Below are positions 25,320 through 32,828 of a stretch of DNA of 64,000 nucleotides, piece by piece. This DNA is from Novosphingobium sediminicola. Its GTDB lineage: Bacteria; Pseudomonadota; Alphaproteobacteria; Sphingomonadales; Sphingomonadaceae. A model generated the notes under the pieces. That model was given only the letters and a program-made list of their open reading frames with translations, searched no databases and was not told the origin of the DNA. The position numbers and the translations under genes are program-made. The stretch spans positions 124,001 to 188,000 of the forward strand of contig NZ_JACIDX010000002.1 in assembly GCF_014196525.1 (NCBI RefSeq). Reading direction: 5' to 3'. Position 1 is the first letter of the stretch, and each line of letters opens with the position of its first letter.

Positions 25320-27623
25320 ATGGGATTCAGCACATTACGGGCCGGCCTTATGCTGGGATGCGCGCTGACAGGAGTTCAGGCCGCCCACGCGCAGTCCGCT
25401 TCGGACAGTGCGCCGCAGGCCGGGTTGCAGGATATTGTCGTCACCGCCCAGCGCCGGGTCGAAAGCGTGCAAAAGGCGGCGGTAGCCATCACGGCGGTGT
25501 CCGGCACCGATCTGATCCGCGCCGGAATTTCCGATACGACTAACCTGCAAAGGCTGGCCCCCGCCCTGTCGGTTCAGCCGTCGGGCGGCACCACCAGCAT
25601 CTATGTGCGCGGCGTGGGCACACAGGCGGGCAATTCCTATGCCGAAAACGCGGTGGGCTTTAATTTCAACGGCGTGTTCATTGCCCGCCCCACCGCACCT
25701 TCGGGCGTCTATTACGATCTTCAGCGCGTCGAAGTGGTGAAAGGCCCTCAGGGCACGCTTTACGGCCGCAATGCCACAGGCGGCGCGATCAACGTGCTGC
25801 CCAACCGGCCAAAGCTGGGCGAAGTGAGCGGCGATGTGAATGTGGAAGTGGGCAATTATCAGGCCCGCAAGGCCTCGGCGGCCATCAATCTGCCGCTTGG
25901 CCCGATCATGGCGCTGCGTCTTGCCGGTCAGGTGGTTGATCGCAACGGCTATCTCTCCGACGGCTATGACGATGACAAGGGCGAGGCGGGCCGCGCCTCG
26001 CTGCTGATCAAGCCCTCGTCCAACTGGTCGATGACCTTGGTGGCCGATTATTATCACCAGCATGGCAAGGGCTCGGGCAATGTGCTGCTGCCCAGTTCGG
26101 TGGCCGGTGCTCCCGCCTTGTCGGCGCGCATCGGCGGGTCCGATCCGCGTTCGGTGGCCGCGCTGCAATCCTATGCCGCCGGTGTTGCCGGTCCGCCCTT
26201 CTGCGGCGGATTGGGACAACTGGTCACCAGCGGCTGCGTGATGGCGCCGCGCGGCGATGGCTATATGGACGGCGATTTCTGGGGCATCAGCGCCCAGACC
26301 GAAGGCGACCTAGGCTTTGCCACGCTGACCGTCATCCCGGCCTATCGCAGCAGTTCGTCCAATTACCGCTCCTACCTCCCCGGCTTCATGCTTCAGGTCA
26401 GCGACCGGTCAAAGCAGATGTCGCTGGAAACGCGGCTTGCCTCAAAGGATGAAGGCTCGCTGCGCTATGTCCTTGGCGGCTTTTATTTCTCCGAGGATCA
26501 GAGCGCAATCAACTATTTCTCGCAAGGCAATCTGGCCACCACGCTGTTCAACCCGCAATTACGGACGCAGAGCATCGCTGGCTTTGGGCAATTGACCTAT
26601 CTCGTCTCGCCGCGTTTGCGCCTTGTTGCCGGGGGCCGCTATACCCATGAGACAAGGAGCCAGACCACATCGCTGGCCGCAGGCGGATTGCCCAATGCTG
26701 TCAATCCGCCGCTGGGGGCGGCCTTTACCGGCAATCTGTCCTTTAACAAGGCGACGTGGAAGGCGGGCGTGGAATTTGACGCCGGGCCGCGTTCGCTGGT
26801 CTATGCGAATGTGTCGACCGGGTTCAAGGCGGGCGGTTTCTTCGTCGCCGCCCCGCCCAACAACACTTTCGCCCCGGAAATGCTCACCGCCTATACGCTG
26901 GGCAGCAAGAACCGCTTTATGGGCAACCGGTTGCAGCTCAATTTTGAAGGATTTTACTGGGATTACAAGGACCAGCAGATTTCCTTCGTCGGCGGCGTCC
27001 CCTCGTCCAGCGGGCTTTACACGCAGGGCGGCGTGACGGTGAACGCGGGCAAATCGCGGATCTACGGCACCGAGGTTGAACTGCGCTTCGCCCCGACCCA
27101 AAGCGATCAGTTCGGCGCGACGCTGCAATATCTCAATGGGCGCTATAACAGTCTCAAGACCGCGGTGTTTTCCAATACCGGGGCCCCCGTGCCCACGGGA
27201 TGCACCGTCACGGGCAGCCGCCTTGCCAACCCCGGCGTCAATGCTGCGCGCTTTTATGATACCGATTGTTCGGGCAAGCCCACCGTCTATTCGCCCAAAT
27301 GGACGCTCAATCTGGATTATGCCCATACGTTCACGTTGAAAAACGGGATGAAACTGGTGGCGGGCGCGCGCACGGCGATCAAGTCGGACTTCTATCTCAA
27401 CGTCAATTTTCAGGAGAATGAGAAGCAGGCCGCCTATCGCATGTCGGATGCCTATCTGACGCTGGAAGGCGCGGATCGGCGTTGGGAACTGACCGGCTTT
27501 ATCAACAATATCGAGGATCGCGCCGTGCTGGTCCGGGCGGGCAACCGGCCCATTCTCAACGTATCCTATGGCACGTTGGCGCCGCCGCGCACCTATGGGA
27601 TGCGCTTTGCCTATCACTTCTAA
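25320..27623 (+). CDS. TonB-dependent outer-membrane receptor
   Basis: A 767-residue TBDR. It has a signal peptide (LMLGCALTGVQAAHA), a TonB-box-like segment LQDIVVTAQRRVESVQ, a plug domain with VYYDLQRVEVVKGPQGTLYG, a 22-stranded barrel region and a terminal aromatic residue (YHF). I chose ATG 25320 because GGGAGAGAG lies just before it; a longer reading from 25224 adds a non-signal N-terminus. The IVVTAQRR type is abundant in sphingomonads and takes up iron complexes, plant compounds or xenobiotics. The substrate here is unknown. It is convergent with a second receptor. Confidence 0.9.
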   Translation: MGFSTLRAGLMLGCALTGVQAAHAQSASDSAPQAGLQDIVVTAQRRVESVQKAAVAITAVSGTDLIRAGISDTTNLQRLAPALSVQPSGGTTSIYVRGVGTQAGNSYAENAVGFNFNGVFIARPTAPSGVYYDLQRVEVVKGPQGTLYGRNATGGAINVLPNRPKLGEVSGDVNVEVGNYQARKASAAINLPLGPIMALRLAGQVVDRNGYLSDGYDDDKGEAGRASLLIKPSSNWSMTLVADYYHQHGKGSGNVLLPSSVAGAPALSARIGGSDPRSVAALQSYAAGVAGPPFCGGLGQLVTSGCVMAPRGDGYMDGDFWGISAQTEGDLGFATLTVIPAYRSSSSNYRSYLPGFMLQVSDRSKQMSLETRLASKDEGSLRYVLGGFYFSEDQSAINYFSQGNLATTLFNPQLRTQSIAGFGQLTYLVSPRLRLVAGGRYTHETRSQTTSLAAGGLPNAVNPPLGAAFTGNLSFNKATWKAGVEFDAGPRSLVYANVSTGFKAGGFFVAAPPNNTFAPEMLTAYTLGSKNRFMGNRLQLNFEGFYWDYKDQQISFVGGVPSSSGLYTQGGVTVNAGKSRIYGTEVELRFAPTQSDQFGATLQYLNGRYNSLKTAVFSNTGAPVPTGCTVTGSRLANPGVNAARFYDTDCSGKPTVYSPKWTLNLDYAHTFTLKNGMKLVAGARTAIKSDFYLNVNFQENEKQAAYRMSDAYLTLEGADRRWELTGFINNIEDRAVLVRAGNRPILNVSYGTLAPPRTYGMRFAYHF

Positions 27624-27631
27624 GTAAACGA

Positions 27632-27669
27632 AAGGGATGGTCGAGGCCGCAATGCCTCGACCATCCTTT
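27632..27669. terminator. Bidirectional intrinsic terminator between two TBDR genes
   Basis: A 13-bp perfect stem (27635-27647 with 27654-27666) has a 6-base loop. It is flanked by AAA on the left and TTT on the right, in the 49-base gap between two convergent genes. It can serve both strands. Confidence 0.85.
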
Positions 27670-27672
27670 GGA

Positions 27673-29976
27673 TCAGAAGTTGAAGCCCAGTTGCAGGCCG
27701 ATCGTGCGGAACGAATTCATGCCATAGCGCTGGGTCACCGTGGCGATGCCCGAATTGCCATCACCCGATTCCAGACCCAGCGAACCGGGAACGCGCTGAT
27801 CGCTGCAATTCTTGCAGAAGACCGAGGCGCGCCAGTTATCCGCCTTCAGACCAATGGTGCCGCCCCAGATGTTGCTCTGACCATAGGTCGTGCCCGGATA
27901 GGGCTGGGTGGTGAAATTCATCGACGAGCGGTGATAGAAATTCGCGCCGATGAAGGGGCGAACCGGATGGGCGGTGTTGAATTCATAGTTCACATCCACC
28001 GTGCCGGTAAATTTGGGCGCCAGCGGGGTTGCGCGCCCGGCGGCGTTGAACGTGCTGCATCCCTGTCCCGGATAGCATTGCGCGCCGGGGAAATTGCCAA
28101 ACTTGGAATCGAGCAGGGTCGCATTCGTGCTGATCGTCAGACCCGGCAGTGGCCGCGCGGTGATGCTCAGTTCCGCCCCCCTGCTCTTCACCGTGGCAGC
28201 ATTTTGCGTGACAAAGGACGAGGTGGTCAGGTCAAAGGACTGCACCTGATAATTGCTGAAATTCGAGCTGAAGGCCGAGATATTGACGATCAGCTTGCGC
28301 CCCAGCCAGCTCGTCTTGACGCCGATCTCGACATTCTCGTTGGTTTCCGGCTTGATCGCCAGCGATGCGCTGGTGCTCACCTCATTATTGTTGAAACCCG
28401 GCCCCTTATAGCCGCGCCCATAGGTGCCATAGGCCATCAGATCGCGGCTAAGGTTATATTGCGCGCCCAGCTTATAGCTGAAATTGGTGTTCACCACGCG
28501 CTCGCTGCGGCCCGGTTCGACCACGCCGAAGGGCACGAAATATTTCTGCTGGTTCTGCACCAGATGGATCGACACGATATCGCGCGTGACGCGCGCGCCG
28601 CCGATCAGTTGCAGCGCATCGGTCACCTTATAGGTCAACTGGCCAAATGCGGCGAGGCCATCATTGGTCTGGCGCACCACGCGGTCAAAGCCTAGGAAGT
28701 AATTGTTGCTGACCGAGCAGGTGGGCGGGAAAGCGCCTGAAACCGCCGCCGCCCCCACGCAGAAGGGATAGGAAGGCAGCAGGAAGGCGGGGAAATAATT
28801 GTTGCCCGCGATCTGCCCGTTTTCTTTCAGGGTCGAGCGGAAGACATAAAGCCCCGCCTGCCCGCTCAGCCGGTTTTCGCTGGGCAGGGCGATGCGCAAT
28901 TCATTGCTGTACTGGTTAAAACTGGTCGAGCTGGCGTTGATGTCGGCCCCGTTCGATCCGGTGCCGTCAGTGTCGAGCTGCTGCTTGCGGGTAAAGCCCT
29001 TCCATGCGGCGATATTGCTGATCTCGATGCCATTGTCGAAGAGATAGCTGGCCTTGGCTTGCAGGCCGTTGCGGTCCAGATCGCGGTAATAACCGCCGTT
29101 GCCCGCCAGCGTGAGGTTGCCGGGGCTGGCCGTGATGCCGGTGGCGGCCAGCGGGGCCGCATTGAGGCTGCCCGCGCCAAGGCTGCGATAGGTGGTATCG
29201 AACAGGCCCAACACGCCGCGATCCTGCCCCACATCGCCCATAACATAGAGGCTGAAAGCCTCGTTCGGCTTATACAGCAGGCTGGCGCGCAAGCCAAAGC
29301 GGCGCAGGTTCAGCTCATTGCGAACGCCGGGATTCAACGGCCCGCTGAAATTGACCAGCGGCGTCTGATATTCATTGAAACCGGCCAGTCGCAACGCGGC
29401 CGTCTGGCCCAGCGGAATATTCACCGCTCCGCGCGCAACGATGCCATAGGAATCATTGGCAGCCGTGGGCCTGCGATCCAGCTCCAGATCGAACTGCCCG
29501 CTGGTCTTGCCCAATTGCGGCTTGGCGCTGCTGACATTGACCAGACCCGCCGAGGCATTGCGGCCAAACAGCAGACCTTGCGGCCCGTTGAGCACCTCGA
29601 CCTGCGCCAGATCGAAGAAGCTGTAAACCAGACCCGCATTGGTCAGATTGACCTCATCCTGCGCATAGGCAACGCTGGATTCGATTGAGTTCGAAAAGGC
29701 CGAAGTGCCCACCCCGCGCACCGAGAAATTGTTGTCCGCCCCCGATTGCAGGCTGGGCGCGGCCAGCGTCATTTGCGTCAAATCGTTAAGGCCGCGCGAT
29801 TTGAGGATGTCCGAGGACACTGCGGTCACGCTGACCGGCACGTTTTGCAGACGTTCGGGGCGGCGCTGGGCAGTGACGATGATTTCGCCGCTATTGTCTT
29901 GCGCGTGAACCACAGCAGGCGCGGCAAGCGCCATCGCAGACAGGCTTGCGCCCGCCAGAATCGACCAGATCTTCAT
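27673..29976 (-). CDS. TonB-dependent outer-membrane receptor
   Basis: A 767-residue TBDR. A signal peptide (ILAGASLSAMALAAPAVVHA) is followed by the TonB-box-like GEIIVTAQRRPERLQNV, a plug with VYSFFDLAQVEVLNGPQGLL, and a barrel ending GLQLGFNF. Six extracellular-loop cysteines are visible, including FCVGAAAVSGAFPPTC and FCKNC. A GGGAGGA site precedes the ATG. It diverges from the TetR gene, which makes that regulator its likely controller. Sequence similarity to the receptor at 25320 is limited to family motifs, so recent duplication is unlikely. Confidence 0.9.
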   Translation of the reverse strand: MKIWSILAGASLSAMALAAPAVVHAQDNSGEIIVTAQRRPERLQNVPVSVTAVSSDILKSRGLNDLTQMTLAAPSLQSGADNNFSVRGVGTSAFSNSIESSVAYAQDEVNLTNAGLVYSFFDLAQVEVLNGPQGLLFGRNASAGLVNVSSAKPQLGKTSGQFDLELDRRPTAANDSYGIVARGAVNIPLGQTAALRLAGFNEYQTPLVNFSGPLNPGVRNELNLRRFGLRASLLYKPNEAFSLYVMGDVGQDRGVLGLFDTTYRSLGAGSLNAAPLAATGITASPGNLTLAGNGGYYRDLDRNGLQAKASYLFDNGIEISNIAAWKGFTRKQQLDTDGTGSNGADINASSTSFNQYSNELRIALPSENRLSGQAGLYVFRSTLKENGQIAGNNYFPAFLLPSYPFCVGAAAVSGAFPPTCSVSNNYFLGFDRVVRQTNDGLAAFGQLTYKVTDALQLIGGARVTRDIVSIHLVQNQQKYFVPFGVVEPGRSERVVNTNFSYKLGAQYNLSRDLMAYGTYGRGYKGPGFNNNEVSTSASLAIKPETNENVEIGVKTSWLGRKLIVNISAFSSNFSNYQVQSFDLTTSSFVTQNAATVKSRGAELSITARPLPGLTISTNATLLDSKFGNFPGAQCYPGQGCSTFNAAGRATPLAPKFTGTVDVNYEFNTAHPVRPFIGANFYHRSSMNFTTQPYPGTTYGQSNIWGGTIGLKADNWRASVFCKNCSDQRVPGSLGLESGDGNSGIATVTQRYGMNSFRTIGLQLGFNF

Positions 29977-30025
29977 GGAAATCCTCCCTCAAGGAATGTT
30001 TCGTTGGGCGATGCAGCTATCCATC

Positions 30026-30057
30026 AACTTACATTCAGTCAAGAACGCATGTTAGTT
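30026..30057. promoter_or_regulatory. Candidate TetR operator between divergent genes
   Basis: The half sites AACTTACAT (30026-30034) and ATGTTAGTT (30049-30057) are inverted with 8 of 9 matches and a 14-base spacer. They lie in the 138-base gap between a TBDR gene and the TetR gene, the expected place for an autoregulatory operator. Confidence 0.4.
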
Positions 30058-30114
30058 CATCCTTGCATGCTTCTTGCCATCTGTGCTTTTCATGCATCAG
30101 CAAAGGATGGAGCA

Positions 30115-30759
30115 ATGACCCAGCAACCCCGAACTCGCCGCAGTCAGGAAGAGCGGACCGCCGAAACCCGCGAGGCGTTGATCGACGCGGCCATCGCCAC
30201 GATCCATGAACAGGGCTATACGGCGGCCAGCACCACGCTGATCGCGGAAAGGGCCGGGGTCAGCCGAGGCGCCATCCTGCACCAGTTCGGCACGCGCGCC
30301 GCGCTGATGTCCGAGGTCGTGGCCGAGGTCTATCGGCGGGAAATGGCCATTTACACAAGGCTGGTCACGCAGGAGCAGCAGGGCCAGAACATCTATGACT
30401 GGCCTAGAATCCTGATGGAGGTGCTGGGGATGCCTTCAGGCATTGCGGTGCTGGAAATCCTGTTGGCCAGCCAGAGCGACAAAGACCTGACCGAAACGGT
30501 GCGCAACCGTCAGGCCGAGGTCGAAGAGGCGGCGCTGGCAACCATGCGGGCCGATCTTGGGGGCAAGGCGGAATCGGCCTTGGCGGTCAAACGGCTGATG
30601 GTCTGGGCGGTGCGGGGAATCTCCATCGCCAATCGCATTATCCCCGGCGGGATCGACACCGCCGCCCCCATCGGCCTGCTCAGCGAGCTTTTGAAACTGG
30701 CGGCGCCCGGCGGACAGGTCGACGAACTGGAAGAGTTGATAGCCAGAGGAAAGGAGTAG
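30115..30759 (+). CDS. TetR-family transcriptional regulator
   Basis: A 214-residue regulator. Residues about 17-63 form the TetR helix-turn-helix (TREALIDAAIATIHEQGYTA, then TLIAERAGVSRGAILHQFG). The C-terminal helical part would bind a small-molecule inducer, not identifiable here. The start is set by AAAGGATGGAG just upstream. It diverges from the TBDR at 27673-29976 and ends 3 bases before the thiamine operon's last gene on the other strand. Confidence 0.9.
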   Translation: MTQQPRTRRSQEERTAETREALIDAAIATIHEQGYTAASTTLIAERAGVSRGAILHQFGTRAALMSEVVAEVYRREMAIYTRLVTQEQQGQNIYDWPRILMEVLGMPSGIAVLEILLASQSDKDLTETVRNRQAEVEEAALATMRADLGGKAESALAVKRLMVWAVRGISIANRIIPGGIDTAAPIGLLSELLKLAAPGGQVDELEELIARGKE

Positions 30760-30762
30760 AAT

Positions 30763-31122
30763 TTACCCTTTCTGGAAATGGGATGTATTGGCAAAGCCCT
30801 CATTTGCTTTCGCCATCTTCATCAGCTTGCGCAGACAGGTCTTGACCTCGCGCTCGAACCGGCGCTCGCTATAGACGCCGGTGCGACTATATTCGTCGCG
30901 ATCCAGCACTGATTTCAGATATTTGCCAAATTCCGCCTGATCCCCGGTCGAAGGATGGCGCCATGCCTGACGGCACACCCATTCCTCGGCGGCCGCTTTG
31001 TCGTAATCATCCTCATAATCGCGCCCCGCCCGCTCGGCGCGGACCTGATCGGTCTGCGATGCGGCAATTCGGCGCTCCAGCCAGCCTCGCACGGCATCGC
31101 CATTCCATTCCTCATCCGCCAT
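30763..31122 (-). CDS. Small hydrophilic protein at the end of the thiamine operon, unknown function
   Basis: A 119-residue, highly charged protein with no signal peptide or membrane segment. Visible features are an acidic N-terminus (MADEEWNGDAVRGWLERRIA), a tyrosine/acidic stretch (RAGRDYEDDYDKAAAEEWV), Cys residues at VCRQ and KTCLRKLMKMAK, and a basic C-terminal third. I do not recognise the family. Its ATG lies 2 bases after the pnuC stop with GGGAGG just upstream, so it belongs to the same transcript as the TPP-riboswitch-controlled genes. A longer reading starting inside pnuC is unlikely. Confidence 0.65.
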   Translation of the reverse strand: MADEEWNGDAVRGWLERRIAASQTDQVRAERAGRDYEDDYDKAAAEEWVCRQAWRHPSTGDQAEFGKYLKSVLDRDEYSRTGVYSERRFEREVKTCLRKLMKMAKANEGFANTSHFQKG

Positions 31123-31124
31123 GC

Positions 31125-31688
31125 TCACTTGCCTCCCGCGCTTTCCTGCCGCCAGCGACGATAGCCCAGCACTGCCAGCCCCACCATCGCTCCATAAAGT
31201 CCTGCTGTCAGCCACAGGCCCTTGAACACGAACATGCCCACATACAGCACATCGACCGCAATCCACAGCAGCCAGTTGGCCGCCTGTCGCCGGGCGGTCC
31301 AATATTGCGCAACAAGGCTGAAACTACTGAGCCCGGCATCCATCCAGGGCAGCGCGGCATCGGTATAATGGCTGGTGAACCAACCGATCACCACCGCGCC
31401 CAGTGCGCCTGCCGCCAGCCCTGCGGCCGCCTCTGCGATGGGCAAGGGGCGCACGACCACCCGCCCATCATCGCCCCGCCCGCGCGCCCATGCGAACCAG
31501 CCGTAAAGGATGGCCAAGCCAAACAGCGCCTGAAGCACCATGTCGGAATAGAGCCGTACGTCGAGGAACAGTTTGAAATAGAGCGCGCAGGCCAGCATAT
31601 TGACCGGCCAGCACAGCATCGCGCGCCGGGCCGTCAGCCAGATGCCGAGAAAGCTGATCGCCACCGCGACGATTTCGAGCGCCGACAT
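31125..31688 (-). CDS. pnuT: PnuC-family vitamin permease, probably thiamine (PnuT)
   Basis: A 187-residue inner-membrane protein with about seven helices. It has features of the PnuC family such as WPVNMLACALYFKLFLDVRLYSDM, LYGWFAWARG and the ending WLLWIAVDVLYVGMFVFKGL. PnuC carries nicotinamide riboside. Close relatives under TPP riboswitches carry thiamine and are called PnuT, and this gene follows such a riboswitch. Transport is thought to be facilitated diffusion with trapping by phosphorylation, which fits the kinase next door. The ATG overlaps the kinase stop by one base (TGATG). Thiamine specificity is inferred from context. Confidence 0.8.
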   Translation of the reverse strand: MSALEIVAVAISFLGIWLTARRAMLCWPVNMLACALYFKLFLDVRLYSDMVLQALFGLAILYGWFAWARGRGDDGRVVVRPLPIAEAAAGLAAGALGAVVIGWFTSHYTDAALPWMDAGLSSFSLVAQYWTARRQAANWLLWIAVDVLYVGMFVFKGLWLTAGLYGAMVGLAVLGYRRWRQESAGGK

Positions 31689-32824
31689 CAGGCCCCCGCC
31701 CCCCGGCGCACATCCGCCAGAAACGCCTGCCCCGCCGCCGAGGCGAACCAGCGCGCATGACCGATCAGATAGCCATCCCACGCCATGGCCGCCTGCGCCG
31801 GATCATTGAGCAGGCCGGCGAAATAATCGACTTCGGACAGGGCAAATTCAACATGGACCAGCGGGAGCAGGGCCAGCAACGTATCAAGTTCGGCAAGGCT
31901 CAGCGGCAGCATTTCGCGATAGGCGGTGATAAGCCCAAGCGCGGCGCCCACATCGCCCTTGATCGCAGCGCCATCCTGCATCTCCAGCCATGGAATAGCG
32001 CTGCGCTCCAACGCAGTGGCCAGATCGTGGAGCGCGCAGCTTTGCGTGGCCAGACCGAAATCGAAGATCGTCGCCACCTCTCCTTCCGGCGTCCAGAGCA
32101 GGTTTGACGGGTGCCAGTCATTATGGGTCCACAGGGGGGCTTGTTCAGCCAAACCCGGCGGGACAGCGCAAAGCAGCCCGGCCATCTCCTCCCGCCATGG
32201 CCGGTCTTGCAGAAATCGCGCCAGCGCGGGCCTTGCCGTCACATAGGCCTGCACCGCCGCCATCGGATCGGATGCAGGCAGGATGGTCCAGCCTGCGATC
32301 AGCGGATCGGTCCCGCGCGGCGGGGCGGCATAATCGCGCGCGGCCAGATGCAGGCGAGCCAAAGCCCGGCCCGCCGCACTGGCATGGTCGGGCGAAAGGA
32401 AACCCGTCCACGAGTGCCGCTCGCGATACAGATCCAGGCCGGGCGAAAGGCGATGCAGTTCATAGGTCCACTCGCCCCGCGCGATGGCGGTGCAGCCTTC
32501 GGCCGCCATCACCTCGGGCACATTCACCCCCGCAGCGCGCAGATGGGCGATGAAGCCATGCTCCTGCATCAAGGCATCGAGCGAGCGCAGATCCCTGTGG
32601 TGCCGCTTAAAGATAAACCTGCCCCCCTCGGCCTCTACCAGCGTGGCCGCTGAAAAGGGGCGCGGCGAATGCCAGTGCAGCGCGATCAGGCGCCCCGCCT
32701 GCGCGAAACGGCCCAGCACCGCGCCCGCCTCCTCAGGCGTGATCGCGGGCCAGACGGGGGCCTCCAATTCGGTCCCCATCCCATGAACAAGATGCCCGTG
32801 GACAAGATGCGGGGCGCCGCTCAT
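31688..32824 (-). CDS. APH-fold phosphotransferase, probable thiamine-related kinase
   Basis: A 378-residue aminoglycoside-phosphotransferase/choline-kinase-fold enzyme. The catalytic loop is THNDWHPSNLLW (Asp236, Asn241), the metal-binding motif is IFDFGLA (Asp255), and the ATP-lysine region is GGRFIFKRHHR. Homoserine, choline and thiamine kinases share this fold. It lies between a TBDR and a PnuT-type carrier under a TPP riboswitch, so phosphorylating imported thiamine is the simplest reading. The start is uncertain: ATG 32824 encodes a repetitive HLVHGHLVHGM, and the ATG 45 bases later would remove it. Confidence 0.75.
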   Translation of the reverse strand: MSGAPHLVHGHLVHGMGTELEAPVWPAITPEEAGAVLGRFAQAGRLIALHWHSPRPFSAATLVEAEGGRFIFKRHHRDLRSLDALMQEHGFIAHLRAAGVNVPEVMAAEGCTAIARGEWTYELHRLSPGLDLYRERHSWTGFLSPDHASAAGRALARLHLAARDYAAPPRGTDPLIAGWTILPASDPMAAVQAYVTARPALARFLQDRPWREEMAGLLCAVPPGLAEQAPLWTHNDWHPSNLLWTPEGEVATIFDFGLATQSCALHDLATALERSAIPWLEMQDGAAIKGDVGAALGLITAYREMLPLSLAELDTLLALLPLVHVEFALSEVDYFAGLLNDPAQAAMAWDGYLIGHARWFASAAGQAFLADVRRGAGA

Positions 32825-32828
32825 AGCA

